A stretch of 64,000 bases of DNA from Diplolepis rosae (lineage: Eukaryota; Arthropoda; Insecta; Hymenoptera; Diplolepididae), in contig JAPYXD010000678.1 in the NCBI GenBank assembly GCA_030998225.1, positions 124,001-188,000 on the forward strand, written 5' to 3'. Under the pieces are notes generated by a model that saw only the letters and a program-made list of their open reading frames with translations, made no database searches and was not told the origin of the DNA. A program made the position numbers and the translations under genes. Within the stretch, counting starts at the first letter, position 1; each line of letters starts with the position of its first letter. This document shows positions 47,386-59,335 of the stretch, one piece after another.

Positions 47386-48074
47386 CTCCTTCTCTCTACC
47401 GGAAAAAGTTCCACCCTTTAAAACCGCTAAATTTCAAATACACTCGAGATTCCCTTCAACTAGAAGGTCGAGCATCGGAGTGTTCTCTGCAACAAGCGTG
47501 ATAGGGAACCCCTCCATACCCTACATGTTGTTAGTCGCGTTACCGTTTCAAATTCGTGCGCGCTTTATCCCATAGTAGTGAAGGAAGAAGGGCCGATCAG
47601 CTGCTCGTTGTACACCGAGAAAAAATCCATGTGTTTGGTGTGTGAAGAACCAATGCATTTAAAGTTCAAACTCAATTTAACTACGATAGCATAAACATAA
47701 TACTTGAATCGCTCGGTACTCTTAGTATAAACGCGCACTATCATCTTTAACCCAGAAGCATTTGGCTTTCCCGGTAATATGGGATGAATAGAGAAAAATT
47801 AACATTTTTAGATTTAAGTGTAAAAGAGAAGATTAATCTTTTCTTTTGAATACGCGATTTTTCCATCAGCCTAAAGTGCACAACATTTGAATAGGATATC
47901 TCCGAAACTAATTGCTTTCTATTTCCATAGCGACCGCCGCAATTCTCAGAGTTGTTTTCTATTCTACAAACGCAAACGTATTTTCGATTTTTTAAATTCC
48001 TTCTAATTGTAATGGTACGCACAACTCAAAGAGATGTTTTGTATTCTGCAAAGGTGGACATATTTTAAGTTTAT
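47386..48074. other. MITE fragments and AT-rich DNA
   Basis: 47440-47600 is a rearranged relative of the MITE at 20281-20830 (acactcgagattccctt). A CACCGAGAAAAAATCC tip at about 47615 is a solo CACTA-like left end, with a partial subterminal motif (TTAACTACGATAGC) 63 bp inside. Nothing coding seen beyond. Confidence 0.5.
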
Positions 48075-49034
48075 TTAACCTTTTAGCTGCGGGGAAATTT
48101 CAGTACAAATCGACTTCTTATAAAATGCAAAATTTATACATAAAATCACTGGATATCTCAGGTAGAGTCCCTGACCTGACTGCTGGTAGATATATCGACC
48201 AGCCCCGCAGGCAACGTAAATTGCAATGTAAAAACTTTGTCTCATTTGTCATGAAGGTTTGAGAGGGTATTTCTATGTAATTTCACGCGCTGAATATAAA
48301 AGAAATTCCCGCAGACACCCTTGACCTTGAAAATCGCCAATTCAAGGTCAAATTTTATTCTAATATAAGCCAAGTTTTAAGAAGGTTTTATTATGTAGTT
48401 TGATGCGCTGAATACGTAAAAAATAGTAAAAAAATTCCCGCAAACACCCTTGACCTTGAAAATCTCTATTTCAAGGTCAAATTTCATTTCTAGTATAAGC
48501 CAAGTTTTGAGAAGGTTTTCGTAGGTAGTTTGATGCGCGATAAGAATGAATGCCGCAGTATTTTTAGTAACCTTCAGATATCAGGTTGAAGCTCACTGCG
48601 TTTGTGCTGGAAACTAAAATTTCACCTCGAAATAGACATTTTCAAGGTCAAAGATGCTTTGAGGATTTTTTTTTCACTGTTTTTCCCATTTTTTGCGTAT
48701 TAATGACGCTGGAAAGCCATCTACAACTTTCGCTTATGCAAAAAATGAAATGTGACCTTGACTGTAGATTTTCGAGGTCAAGGATACCTCAGTGATTTTT
48801 TTCAGTATTTTTATCGTATTCAGTCCACCAAATTACGTAGGAAAATACTCTGAAATCCTTAACTAAAAATGAAATTTGACCTTGAAATACCGTTTTTCAA
48901 AGTCAACAATGTTTTGAAGAATTTTAAAACTATTTTTTACGTATTCAAAACATCAAATTTTGCCTAAAAACATTAAATATTTTGTGCCTCTTGAGTGGTC
49001 GATATATCGAACACCCTCGCAGCTAAAAGGTTAA
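48075..49034. mobile_element. piggyBac-like MITE rich in TCAAGGTCA
   Basis: TTAA flanks (48075-48078, 49031-49034) with tips CCTTTTAGCTGCGGGG and mirror CCTCGCAGCTAAAAGG. Inside, diverged tandem units of about 115-130 bp carry seven exact TCAAGGTCA or mirror words. 960 bp, non-coding. Confidence 0.8.
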
Positions 49035-49405
49035 TTCCTTCTAATCAGTTCATAAAATATGTGAAATAAACTGTTTTAATTATTTCTTATGAAATATATG
49101 GTAAGTTTTGAAATTTCAATTCTAATAAATTCAAGTCTGCACCTCTAGAGTTAAAATAATTTTAATTTACATATTTGATTTGGTTTCATCTGCAATATAT
49201 TCTCCTCAATGTTAGCAGGGATTTTTATGTAAGAGAACTATACTACTGTCGGTTGAAGTAATATGCCCGATGCGCATTCTACTCAACTATCGTTTGAACT
49301 AGAATTCGCAAGGGAGTAGAATCGCTTTAGCATTTATCTGAATTGATTTGTTTGACATTTTCAATGCCGTTCAATTAAATTTAATCCACCTCTTCTTACC
49401 GGGTA
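49035..49405. other. AT-rich DNA without a recognised gene
   Basis: No feature seen. Confidence 0.4.
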
Positions 49406-50016
49406 CACTGAGAAAACTGGAGTGTCAACCTAAACATTTGGAGGGTGAAGCAGACTATATTTGAGGTTAAACTATAGGACAGCCTTCTAGATAGTGTAAC
49501 TTATTACCTGTGGATTGTGAAAATAAGATGGTCAACTTGAATACTTTAGAGGGAAAAGTTGATCATCGCAGAGAGAAAAATAGATTATCGAAGAGGGAAA
49601 AATAGACTATAATCTACCTCTATGGCTAACCTCAAAACCATTACCTTTAAGCTTTCACAATTATTATGTTATTATAGCAAGTGAAATAGGTACTCACCAA
49701 TTAGTCGGCAAAAATAACCCTCGTGACACTTTAACACGTAAAGGACGCGAAACCGGCAATGAGGTTAGAGTCCACGCTGGTGATATTCGAGGAAAAATAG
49801 GCGAACCCACGTGACTTCACAATTTTGGCGCGTATTTCACCAATCGACACTCTTTATAGTGATTCTGACACTCTGGTAACAGTTAAGCAGAATATCAAAT
49901 GAGTGTCTCCCTGACCAAAAAGAAAAAATTTCGGAAAGAGAGTTGTACTATCTAGAAGTTCAGACTGACTATCTAAATTTTGACACTCAAAGTTTGACAC
50001 TCCAGTTTTCTCAGTG
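49406..50016. mobile_element. CACTGAGAAAACTGGAGTG-tipped MITE
   Basis: Tips CACTGAGAAAACTGGAGTGT and mirror, TA on both flanks, 611 bp. Subterminal motif TTAAACTATAGGACAGCC lies 62 bp inside the left tip. Words gtgtcaa and ttgacac recur near the ends. Confidence 0.85.
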
Positions 50017-52419
50017 TAGGCACATATATGGGCATTTTCACAATAAATTTATATTTTTGATCACCACGCGTTTTTTAGCAATATTTATGTACATTATGTC
50101 AGTTTTAAATCATGAAAGACACATACGTCGTGTTGAAGAAGTTGAAGAGTTTACTCGTTTTTTGTTTGCCACTATTTACAATTTCAGTGTTTCCGATTGT
50201 CACTAAACTTGCCCGCATGAGAGTAACATTTTGACCAAAATTACACACGCTGAGGATATCTTAATCTCTCTTAAATTCATCGATATAATGCTATGCCTTA
50301 ATCTTACTGTCAGAAAAAAAATTCTAAACTCGTGTCACCAGTTTTATGTTTTAAATGTCACGAACGTAAAATTACTTTACTCCTCCAGTTTTTGAAGCAC
50401 ACCTTTTAAAACTAGGTAAAATGAAGTGGATTGATGGCCAGTTGAATTCTACACTTGAAACAATTCAATATTGCATTGCAAGCAAAAGTTATCAAGCATT
50501 TAGAGCATTAAGATTTTTTGTGAAACATGAGTTTTTGAAATAAATAAAAAAATGTTGAAATCAGTGAAAAAAATTCTCTTGTAACACCCGCTACATATAT
50601 TTTTTATAAATTATAGCGAATCAAAGGAGAGTGGAAAGTATCTACAATACTTAGAAAAAAGGAACAACCCTGTACCTTTATCCACTTTATAGTTATCATT
50701 AATTAATTAAAATTTCTAGATCTGAAGTCATGGGTCACACAAGTCAACTGACAAAAATTATATGTTAATCCAACCATGTGAGATAGCTTTTTTTGTTTAT
50801 AATATATCTTGCTCAAAATTTGGTAAATTTATCAGAAGATAATAAAAAAACGTATGTTAACTTTGTTTTAGTAAAAATTCTGGAACTTATTTTATTCTAA
50901 AAAATAAAACAGAAATGTTATCAGCAATTATAGGTCTGTAATCCCACATTTGCAAGGAGAACGAAATATCCTTTTTCTACTAGCGGTTTATAAAGTAGAT
51001 TTTACTGTCCCGTACGGGGCAAACAAATTCATTTTCTGACTCCCTAGTAGAAAAAAAATTGTGTGCGACACGGGAAAAACATTTATTTTACTCGTGTCGT
51101 TGTTACCCTCGCTTTGCTCGGGCATCAAACTCCACACTCGCAAAATAAATTTTTTTTCCCCAGTTGCACAATATACTATTTCAAATTTTGTGGAATTAAT
51201 CAAAAATTACTAAGACAGGTCTATTATATCTGCAATTTTCACAATGATATGAAAAAATTTGGACAAAAATAAGTAATTTTAGCAAATGTTCAGAGTATAT
51301 TACCGACAGTGTTAGGCCATTGCAGCTGAACCTTAAAACGCTTAGTTGGTTAAAAAGTTGGTTGGTTAAAATTTTATCTATCGCGAAACAGTGTTTTGAA
51401 TTGTGTGCAGAATACGTAAAAAAAATTTTAAACGTGTGTCTGAACATTATTTTTCAAGGAAAAGTGACACTTTTCGTGGGAATATCCATATACTAGGCTC
51501 GGAATTTCAAACCAGGGTTCACCATATTTGTGCCTTCATTTGAGATTTTCCAATGTGGCACTAATCTGAACTTGTTTAATGCTACGATGTAATTTTTCTG
51601 CCGGTTTTTACTATACTTACGTGTTATAGCATACATAAATCTTGTTCAGCATCGAAAATATGTTTGTACGTGCGTTAAGCTACCATTTCCTGAAATCAGC
51701 CTTTCACCGATTTCTACTTCAGCCAGGGAATGACGTTCATAGTGAAACCATTCTTATACAACATATATTACTTCACAAAAAACATACTGCTGTAGAACTA
51801 CATGTACGAAGAAAATTTACTTGCAAAATATTAATAAATAGTGCGGTAAAGGGGGGACAGACTCAAATTTTGTAGATCTTTAAAGCATTTTCTAATCTTA
51901 ATAACATGATAAAGTTCAGTAAAATCTCACATTTTCAAAATGTTCACATTTGTAGACTCAATATTTTACTCAAATTTTCTATATTACGCACATTGCAATG
52001 TCTCAGAGACTAAAAAAATCTCACTTATCTCCATTAATCATGTTGAAAAGAACAAACTTGTTTTCGGTAGGAATTGTCTAGAATACATATATACGGAGAA
52101 ACATTGTTCATGAAAAAGTACCGAACATTGTTTCTAAGCCTGGGACACAAGGAGAACTCTTGAAAAGTTCAAGCGCATTTAAATGAAAATCTGATAGACA
52201 AGTTTAAGAAACAGAAACGTTTGCAATTCACTTTTTCTTTTCTTACTTTTTTTACGTTTTATTATATTTATCATTGATAACTTTTAAATAAAGAAAATAA
52301 GAAGAAACTCACTCTATGCCCTAACAACCAAAAATGAATACAAATTCTATCATTTTTGCGTCAATATAATAGCAGACATGTTTTCAAATATTTCACGTTA
52401 TAATGTGAAAATGGCACAT
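50017..52419. other. AT-rich DNA; small repeat patch and one coding-like fragment
   Basis: Mostly AT-rich. 50980-51180 is a repeat shared with 45600-45720. 52250-52320 resembles the flank of the gccgaaacgtttgcc repeats (aagaaaataagaagaaact). A possible exon is listed separately at 50382-50543. Confidence 0.4.
50382..50543 (+). pseudogene. Possible coding fragment, unrecognised
   Basis: An open stretch of 53 codons ending in TAA without its own early ATG (contains KMKWIDGQLNSTLETIQYC and FRALRFFVKHEF). Its residue composition looks protein-like in AT-rich surroundings, so it may be a terminal exon or a relic. No family recognised. Confidence 0.25.
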
Positions 52420-55400
52420 TCAATACAATTTACTTAAGGCTCTATCGGCCTTAAGGAACACATTCTCATCATGACACTCGCGCTCGATTTTCTGTATACA
52501 TTTCAGTAACTTTTAAATAAATTACATGATTAAAATAATTTATTTTCTTCCAAATCTCTCAAAAAGAAAAAATAATCGTAGACTTTATTTAAGGTAGTAC
52601 GATCACGAAAATTAGACCTCAGGCTAAAATAGATAATTATGCTTTCAAGAATAGCAATATTATTTTTGAAGGGCTAATTTGAAAGAGAAAAGATTATTTT
52701 TCATGAAAAAAATTTGAAACACAAAAAAATAATGTTATTAATAAATTTCATTTTTGCCCAAATTTAGGAAAAAGATTCTCTACAACTTGACCGTTTCCGA
52801 TTTTTGAAAATGAATTCTTTAACGGCTGAAATTATAAAAAAACAATTTTTCAAAACAAAATTTTTATAAACAAATTGCTGTATTTGATAATAATTAATTC
52901 TATTTCAAAAATAGGAAACGGTCAAGTTGTAGAGAATCTTTTTTCTAAAAAAATGAACCATAATTTATTAGAATCGCATCATTTTCAAAAATTTGACTCG
53001 AAGCGATAAGAAAATAAAATTGGGCAAAAGTAAAATTTATTAATAACATTATTTTTTTGTGTTTCAAATTTTTTTCATGAAAAATAATCTTTTCTCATTC
53101 AAATTGGCCCTTCAATAATAATGTTGCTATTCTTGAAAGCAAAATTATCTATTTTTGTCTGAGGTCTAATTTTCGTGATCGTACTACCTTAAGGAAACGA
53201 TTTTGTAGAACAACGCTTATTTCGTATCTCACATATTTTGGTGAAAAAAATCGAATTTTTTTAATATTAAAAATCAAAACATAAAATATACATCCTGTCG
53301 AGAAATTTCTTAATAAGAATGTGTAGACCTCATTTAGGCAAATAATTTTTCATTTGAACTTTTTTTATGTATCTCATATATTTTGTCTAAAAAATGGAAT
53401 TATTGAATTTTAATCGTATTTTTTGGAATTAAAACGAAAAATATGTTTTTTTCATAAACTGTGTAAGACAAAACTTGTAGATCTTTTTGAAACGAACAAC
53501 TTTGTATTCTTACGTTTTTTTCGTATTTTACATATTATTGTTAAAAAATTGAATTTTGGATTGTCAATAGTTTTTTTTTTAATTAAAAAAAAAATATGCA
53601 TCTTATGAAAAAATGTTACAATTCAAATTTGTAGTTCTTCATGTAGAAAATAATATTGTATCATAACGTTTTTACGTATCTCGTATAATTTAACTGGAAA
53701 ATGGAATTTTGATATTGAATTTTTTCGAATTTGAATATGCTGTAACATTTCTAATTTTGATTTAATCAAAAAACGTTATCAAGATAATTTTTAGAGATTT
53801 ATGAGCACTATCTAAAACCAGTATTAAAATTTTTGATTTTTTCAAAAAATTATTTTCAAAAACACAAAAGTAGTGCTCAATCCCTCAATTTTGATTGGAT
53901 GTGGCTGGTTAACGAACTTGTCCTTACTTTTTCGGCTCCGATAAAGTGTACCAAAGCTCAATTCAATCTGATAATTCGATCGAGAGTTATGCCGCACACA
54001 ACCTACAGACAGACAGACAGACACTTTCGTAAAAACCCTTTTTTCGGACTCAGGGGGTCTCAAAACGTAAAGATTTGATGAAATTTTCGAAAGTCATTTT
54101 TCACATAAAACCAATACCTTCTCATCCATGATGAGAATGTAAAAAAAAATTCCCTTTAAAAATACACGGTTTCGTCCAGTTGTAAGAATGACCACAATCG
54201 TCTTGAATTTCTTAACTAAGTATAGGACAATAGTCATCTCCAAGGAGGAAAAGAACCTATAAGATAGAGTTTAGAAAAATAAAGGAGAAAAAAATTGTCT
54301 TTCAGCAAAGCCACATGTCCAAGGTAGGTTTTCAAACAGTTTCTATCTAAACGGAGTACTAAAGAGCGCGATCGGTAATAGACACCTGTAATAAAGTTGT
54401 CAAGAAAAGTTTTCAAAATCAAAAATGATTTAGGATTCATATTTTTCGTTATTAAGAATAATTTTGGACATGTTTTCAAAAATTTTCATGGCCGGTTCAA
54501 TTGAAAATTACTAAATTTCGTTCGTGTTATCCTGTTTGTTTCTATACAGTGGACTCTACATATTTTTTATATACGTGATGTGCATACTGGACTGCTTCAT
54601 ACAATGAACTCCACATATTTTTACATTCTCATCATGAATGAGAAGGTATTGGTTTTATGTGAAAAATGACTTTCGAAATTTTCATCAAATCTTTACGTTT
54701 TGTGACCCCCTGAGTCAGAAAAAATGGTTTTTACGAAAGTGTCTGTCTGTCTGTCTGTCTGTAGGTCGTGTGCGGCATAACTCTCGATAGAATTATCAGA
54801 TTGAATTGAGCTTTGGTAGACTTAATCGGAGCCGAAAAAGTAAGGACAAGTTCGTTAACCAGCCACATCCAATCAAAATTGAGGGATGGAGCACTACTTT
54901 TGTGTTTTTGAAAATAATTTTTTGAAAAAATCAAAAATTCCAATCCTGGTTTTTGATAGTGCTCATAAATCTCTAAAAATTATCCTAATAACATTTTTCG
55001 ATTAAATCAAAATTAGAAATGTTACAGCATATTCAAATTCGAAAAAAGTCAATATCAAAATTCCATTTTCCAGTTAAATTATACGAGATACGAAAAAACG
55101 TTATAATACAATATTATTGAATACATAAAGACCTACAAATTTAATTTATAACATTTCTTCATAAGATGCATATTTTTCTTTTTAATTAAAAAAAAACTAT
55201 TGAAAATCCAAAATTCAATTTTTTAACAATAATATTGGAAATACCAAAAAAACGTAAGAATACAAAGTTGTTCGTTTCAAAAAGATCTACAAGTTTTGTC
55301 TTACACAGTTTATGAAAAAAACATATATTTTTCGTTTTAATTCCAAAAAATACGATAAAAATGAAAAAATTCCATTTTTTAGACAAAATATGTGAGATAC

Positions 55401-55748
55401 AAAAAAAACTTTGAGATGAAAAATTGTTTGGCTAAATAAGGTCTACACATTCTTATCGAGAAATTTCTCGACAGGGTGTATTTTTTGATTTTTAATATTG
55501 AAAAAATTCGATTTGTTTCACCAAAATATGTGAGATACGAAATAAGCGTTGTTCTGCAAAATCGTTTCCTTAAATAAAGTCTACGATTGTTTTTTCTTTT
55601 TGAGAGATTTGGAAGAAAATAAATTATTTTAATCATGTAATTTATTAAAAAGTTACTGAAATGTATACAGAAAATCGAGCGCGAAGCGCGAGTGTCATAA
55701 TGAGAATGTTTTCCTTAAGGCCGATAGAGCCTTAAGTAAATTGAATTT
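52420..55748. repeat. Large palindrome with 1.1-kb arms (Foldback-like)
   Basis: Left arm 52420-54150 (includes a 600-bp insertion), right arm 54612-55748, spacer of about 460 bp. After removing the insertion the left arm is about 1131 bp against 1137 bp. Each arm contains four or so diverged tandem units of about 125-130 bp (outer half) and a non-repeated inner part with a cagacagacagac tract. Long inverted arms built of tandem repeats recall Drosophila Foldback elements. No coding sequence recognised in arms or spacer. Confidence 0.82.
52589..53192. mobile_element. TTAA-flanked foldback MITE inside the left palindrome arm
   Basis: TTAA at both ends, tips GGTAGTACGATCACGAAAAT and mirror; foldback throughout and related to 7939-8612. 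The other palindrome arm has the uninterrupted site (cgtttccTTAAataaagt), so insertion with TTAA duplication is shown directly. Confidence 0.92.
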
Positions 55749-56865
55749 CCTGTTTCACTTAAATTCAAAAAGAAATTCAGTGACTTTGAGAAAATGTGTA
55801 ATTCACATCATCTGTAATATTATTATAAAATTGGTTTGAGCTTCAGTATCAAAATATAAGAAATAAACTTAAATGTATGCGAAGAGCACAAGACCGAGCG
55901 CGAAGCGCGAGGTCCAGAAAGAACGGAGCGCGAAGCGCGACGATCGAATCGCGCGCCCTAGGCGCGCTCAAACTTGCGAGCGAAGCGAGCTGCGCGCGAA
56001 GCGCGCGATGAGAATGTGCCCGCTAAGCGGGCAGATTTTTTAATGCGTGACTTCGGTACTGGACTGCTTTATTTCGATTCGCAAGCTATAAGATAAGTTA
56101 TTGAGACTCATGATTTTTGTTATTTTAAATATTTCCTATATTTTAATCCATCACAAAAATTTTGAATTAATTTTATTATTTATGGGACTGAAGAGGGCCC
56201 CCACATGTGGCCGAAACGTTTGCCATTCTCTTTTTTTTACCTTTTTTCCATTTTATTATATCTATTATTTTGATAATTTTTTAAATGAAGAAAATAAGAA
56301 GGAACTGACCCTATTCCAAAACAACCAAAAATGAATACAAATTCTATAACAGTAATGCCTCAAAAGGAGTCGACGTAGGAATCAAAGAACAGTTCCTGAT
56401 AATTACAAGGCTGAGCCATGCAAAAAAATTATAATCCGTGTTTCTTCTTTCTTTCTCCTTTCTTTCTCCTCCGTAAGCCCTCGTCTTTTGGAGGCATACA
56501 CATTTTCACACGTCTAAATTACAATTGCATGCAATAGACATTATAGGGTCATAATATAAGATTATTCAAATTATTTTATAAGCTGAAAATAGAACAATCT
56601 GATTCAGGATTTAGAGAAAAGAAAGATGGCTGTGGAATCGAACTCGAAATTTTAACGCAGAATTCGGAAATCTCCCCATTCTTCTAATCTGGATAACGAA
56701 ATTATTCACAAAATTTGATGTGATAGTTCAATAAAATCTGAAAGTGGAATCAATATGTAAGCTATTGGAGCAACCTCGAAACTTTATAGAAAAAAGTTCA
56801 TTAAAATGATGATTGATTCTTGATTGAGAAAAAATATAATTCTCATATTATCATTATTAAACACT
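55749..56865. repeat. Cluster of GC-rich mini-hairpins, then AT-rich DNA
   Basis: 55890-56030 packs several short hairpins with a GAAG, TAAG or similar loop: gagcgcgaagcgcgag, gcgagcgaagcgagc, gcgcgcgaagcgcgcg, gcccgctaagcgggc. 56185-56230 has a gccgaaacgtttgcc repeat (CTGAAGAGGGCC, then GGCCGAAACG). The rest shows nothing. Confidence 0.6.
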
Positions 56866-57465
56866 TTAAGGACATGCCCTAGGTGGGCCAAGTGACCAAG
56901 TCAGACCTCGGATTCATATTTTTTGTCCACATTCAAAATTAATACTTAAAAGAAAGCGAAAACAAGTTGGGTAAACGTTAATAAAGTAGAATTGAAAGTG
57001 TAAGTTAAAGCGCACATTTAGGGGAAAAAAATGTTTGTTATAAAATAATGAATCAAGTAATCTGCATTACCATGACAGATCTTTCTAGATCGTGCACATA
57101 CAGAGTTTTATGGGGACAGTCGGTTTTTGCACAACTATGTTTATTTATTAACATTTTTTTTACATTTATAAATATTTAGAATCAGATAAAACTTCTTTAT
57201 TGTCTCTTATTCAATTTACCCAAGTTTCAAATCGATATCTCATTACGTGTTGAAATGCGACAGGCGACAAACATTATTTATATTTAATTTCTTCGGAAAA
57301 TTTTTTTTTTCGGAATTTTTACCCAAATGAAGCAGATAAACGTAATTTATTATTCTCTCTACCATTTCCCAAACTTTTAGAATGGTATTTTCATTCCAAA
57401 AATGCTGTATGGGCAAACAAAAATTGTATTCTTGGTCACGTGGCCCACCTAGGACATGGCCTTAA
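56866..57465. mobile_element. TTAA-flanked MITE, GGACATGCCCTAGG tips
   Basis: TTAA at both ends; tips GGACATGCCCTAGGTGGGCC and, mirrored, GGCCATGTCCTAGGTGGGCC. 600 bp, non-coding. The first bases resemble those of 59661-60024. Confidence 0.82.
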
Positions 57466-57820
57466 GAAACTTTAAATGATTATTTGTGAATAAATAGCTG
57501 GAAATTACTACTTTATTTACTTTTAAGTATACCCTAACGCATTTTACACACACTCACTACATACATAATTGCTTGTTGAAACGATATTAAAATTTTTCTT
57601 AATCAATGTGGGTTCGAACCCTCTCACACTGAAAAAAACGCATTACTAATCCATCGGCTACGCACGCTTAGATTACAAGAAAAAGAAATAGGCCTCATAA
57701 TAACCAAATTTCAGTAGTTAATAGTGATTAGCTAATTATTTAAAACCAACCCAATCATACAAAAAGATAAAAAAAACTGCCCCCTATGTTTTTATTATGA
57801 GTTGTTTGTACAACTATATA
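57466..57820. other. AT-rich DNA without a recognised gene
   Basis: Contains gggttcgaaccc near 57610, considered and rejected as a tRNA. Confidence 0.4.
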
Positions 57821-57929
57821 TACGAGGTCTGTCCGGAAAGTATCGGGCCTACCTTTATATCTCCGCGGCATAATGTTTCTTTGTTTACAAAGCTATTTTT
57901 GAGTTCGGCGGATTTTGTGATTGTTTAAA

Positions 57930-58853
57930 ATGACTAAGAAACAAGATCAACGAATCCGCATCAAATTTTGTCTTTAACTCGGAAAAACGAGTTCGGAAAC
58001 TATTCAGATGATGCAGAAGGCATTTGGGAATGAGTGTATGAGCAAAACACGAATAAAAGAGGGGTATAATCGTTTCAAAGGAGGCCGCACTTCTGTTGAT
58101 AGTGATTCTCGTTCTGGCCGACCTTCGACGACAAAAACATTGCATAATATTGAGCGGGTGCGACTTGCAATTGAAGGTGATCGCCGATTAACTGTTTGTG
58201 AACTAGAAAATGATCTCGGAATACCGAAAACTACTGTTTGGGAAATTTTGAACAAGATTTTGGGAATGACTCGCATGTGTGCGGTGACTGGCTTCTTCAC
58301 CACGATAACGCGCCAGCGCATTCATCGAATCTTGTGCAGCAGTTTCTGAGTAAACACAGCATGTCATTGCTTCGACAACCTCCGTACCATGGAGACTAGA
58401 TATAAGGAGACCAATCTCTTAAGGCCGTACTTCACAAAACACGAAATGAAGTTCTGCCAAGTACTTAGTTAGGTAACTTCCCGATGAGGGCACGTGTGTT
58501 CCCTGAGTGCAAAATGGCGGCATCCACGGTTTATAAGCATCGTGTTTAGACGTCGCCATTTTGCACCCAGGGAACACACATGCCCTCATCGGGAAGTTTT
58601 GTAAGTATGTACTTGGCAGAACTTCATTTCGGGAATGGATATATCGAGATTGATCTCCTTATATCTAATCTCCATGCTCAGTACAGTCCCGACATAGCCC
58701 CCTGTGACTTTTGGCTGTTTCCAAAACTCAAAAAACTCAAAAGGACAGCGATTCGATGATAAAACGACGGTTGAAAATAATGCGACGAGCGTACTCAAGG
58801 CCATCCCTAAAAGTGAGTTCCAGGACTGTTTTGAGAAGTGGAAACATCGCTAG
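57930..58853 (+). pseudogene. mariner transposase remnant
   Basis: The 5' part shows the N-terminal helix-turn-helix region (TSSETIQMMQKAFGNECMS, GGRTSVDSDSRSGRPSTT, ELENDLGIPKTTVWEIL) with an in-frame TAA near 57976. A deletion then leads to the second catalytic Asp region (HHDNAPAHSS) in a shifted frame, and after the nested foldback to the third (SPDIAPCDFWLFPKL). The stretch with the first catalytic Asp is missing. Native enzyme would excise and reinsert at TA. Clearly inactive. Confidence 0.88.
58388..58676. mobile_element. Foldback MITE nested in the mariner
   Basis: Tips CATGGAGACTAGATATAAGG and mirror; inner arms (cttcccgatgagggca, ttccctg, aaaatggcg) mirror each other up to a loop of about 40 nt. 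It splits the codons between PPY and SPDIAP of the transposase. Confidence 0.85.
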
Positions 58854-59010
58854 AACCGTTTTATTCAATCAAGTGGGGATTATTTGAAGGATGCCACTCG
58901 CCCGATGATGAAGAATAACGCGAGCGCGGAGATATAAAGGTAGGCCTGATACTTTCCGGACAGAGCTCGTATATATATACTGCAAATGGTTCACTAACTT
59001 TTTGCAAGTT

Positions 59011-59335
59011 GCACTCAGAATAAATATTTGTTTGAAACACTTTCTTTGACGTAAAGAAATGTTTTATTTTAATGAAACAAAATTTGTTTCATTCAAACAA
59101 AATATCTTTGGACTAAATAGATATTTGTTCAAATCAAATAAATTTCTGCCTTAAATCAAACAAATTATATCTTTGACCATATATCAATGCATTTATTTCT
59201 TTGTTTTAAAGAAAAATTAATTTGATTCAAACAAATATTTATTTGGTTTAAAGATATTTTGTTTGAATCAAACAAATTTTATTTCATTTAAACAAATCAT
59301 TTTCTTTCATTTAATCAAATCTTTTTTCTGAATGT
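59011..59335. mobile_element. CACTCAGAA-tipped MITE
   Basis: Left tip CACTCAGAATAAATATTTG, right mirror near CACATTCAGAAAAAAGATT; full of aaacaaat and tttgattcaa words like the element at 21851-24655. 325 bp. Confidence 0.6.

Larger units (their letters stand above)
57821..58971 (+). mobile_element. mariner-type transposon, deleted
   Basis: TA-flanked; tips CGAGGTCTGTCCGGAAAGTA and mirrored CGAGCTCTGTCCGGAAAGTA. Encodes a broken transposase and carries a nested 289-bp foldback at 58388-58676. Confidence 0.9.

Noticed and set aside
53423..55636. Phe/Leu/Lys-rich ORFs in the palindrome arms
   Set aside because: Products of AT-rich tandem repeats; mirrored in the other arm and without motif content.
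57600..57625. gggttcgaaccc, like a tRNA T-loop/B box (also near 45990)
   Set aside because: No A box, anticodon arm or acceptor stem can be placed at tRNA spacing on either strand; the word is a palindrome and easily arises by chance.
58004..58321. Minus-strand ORF across the mariner
   Set aside because: Antisense of the transposase N-terminus.
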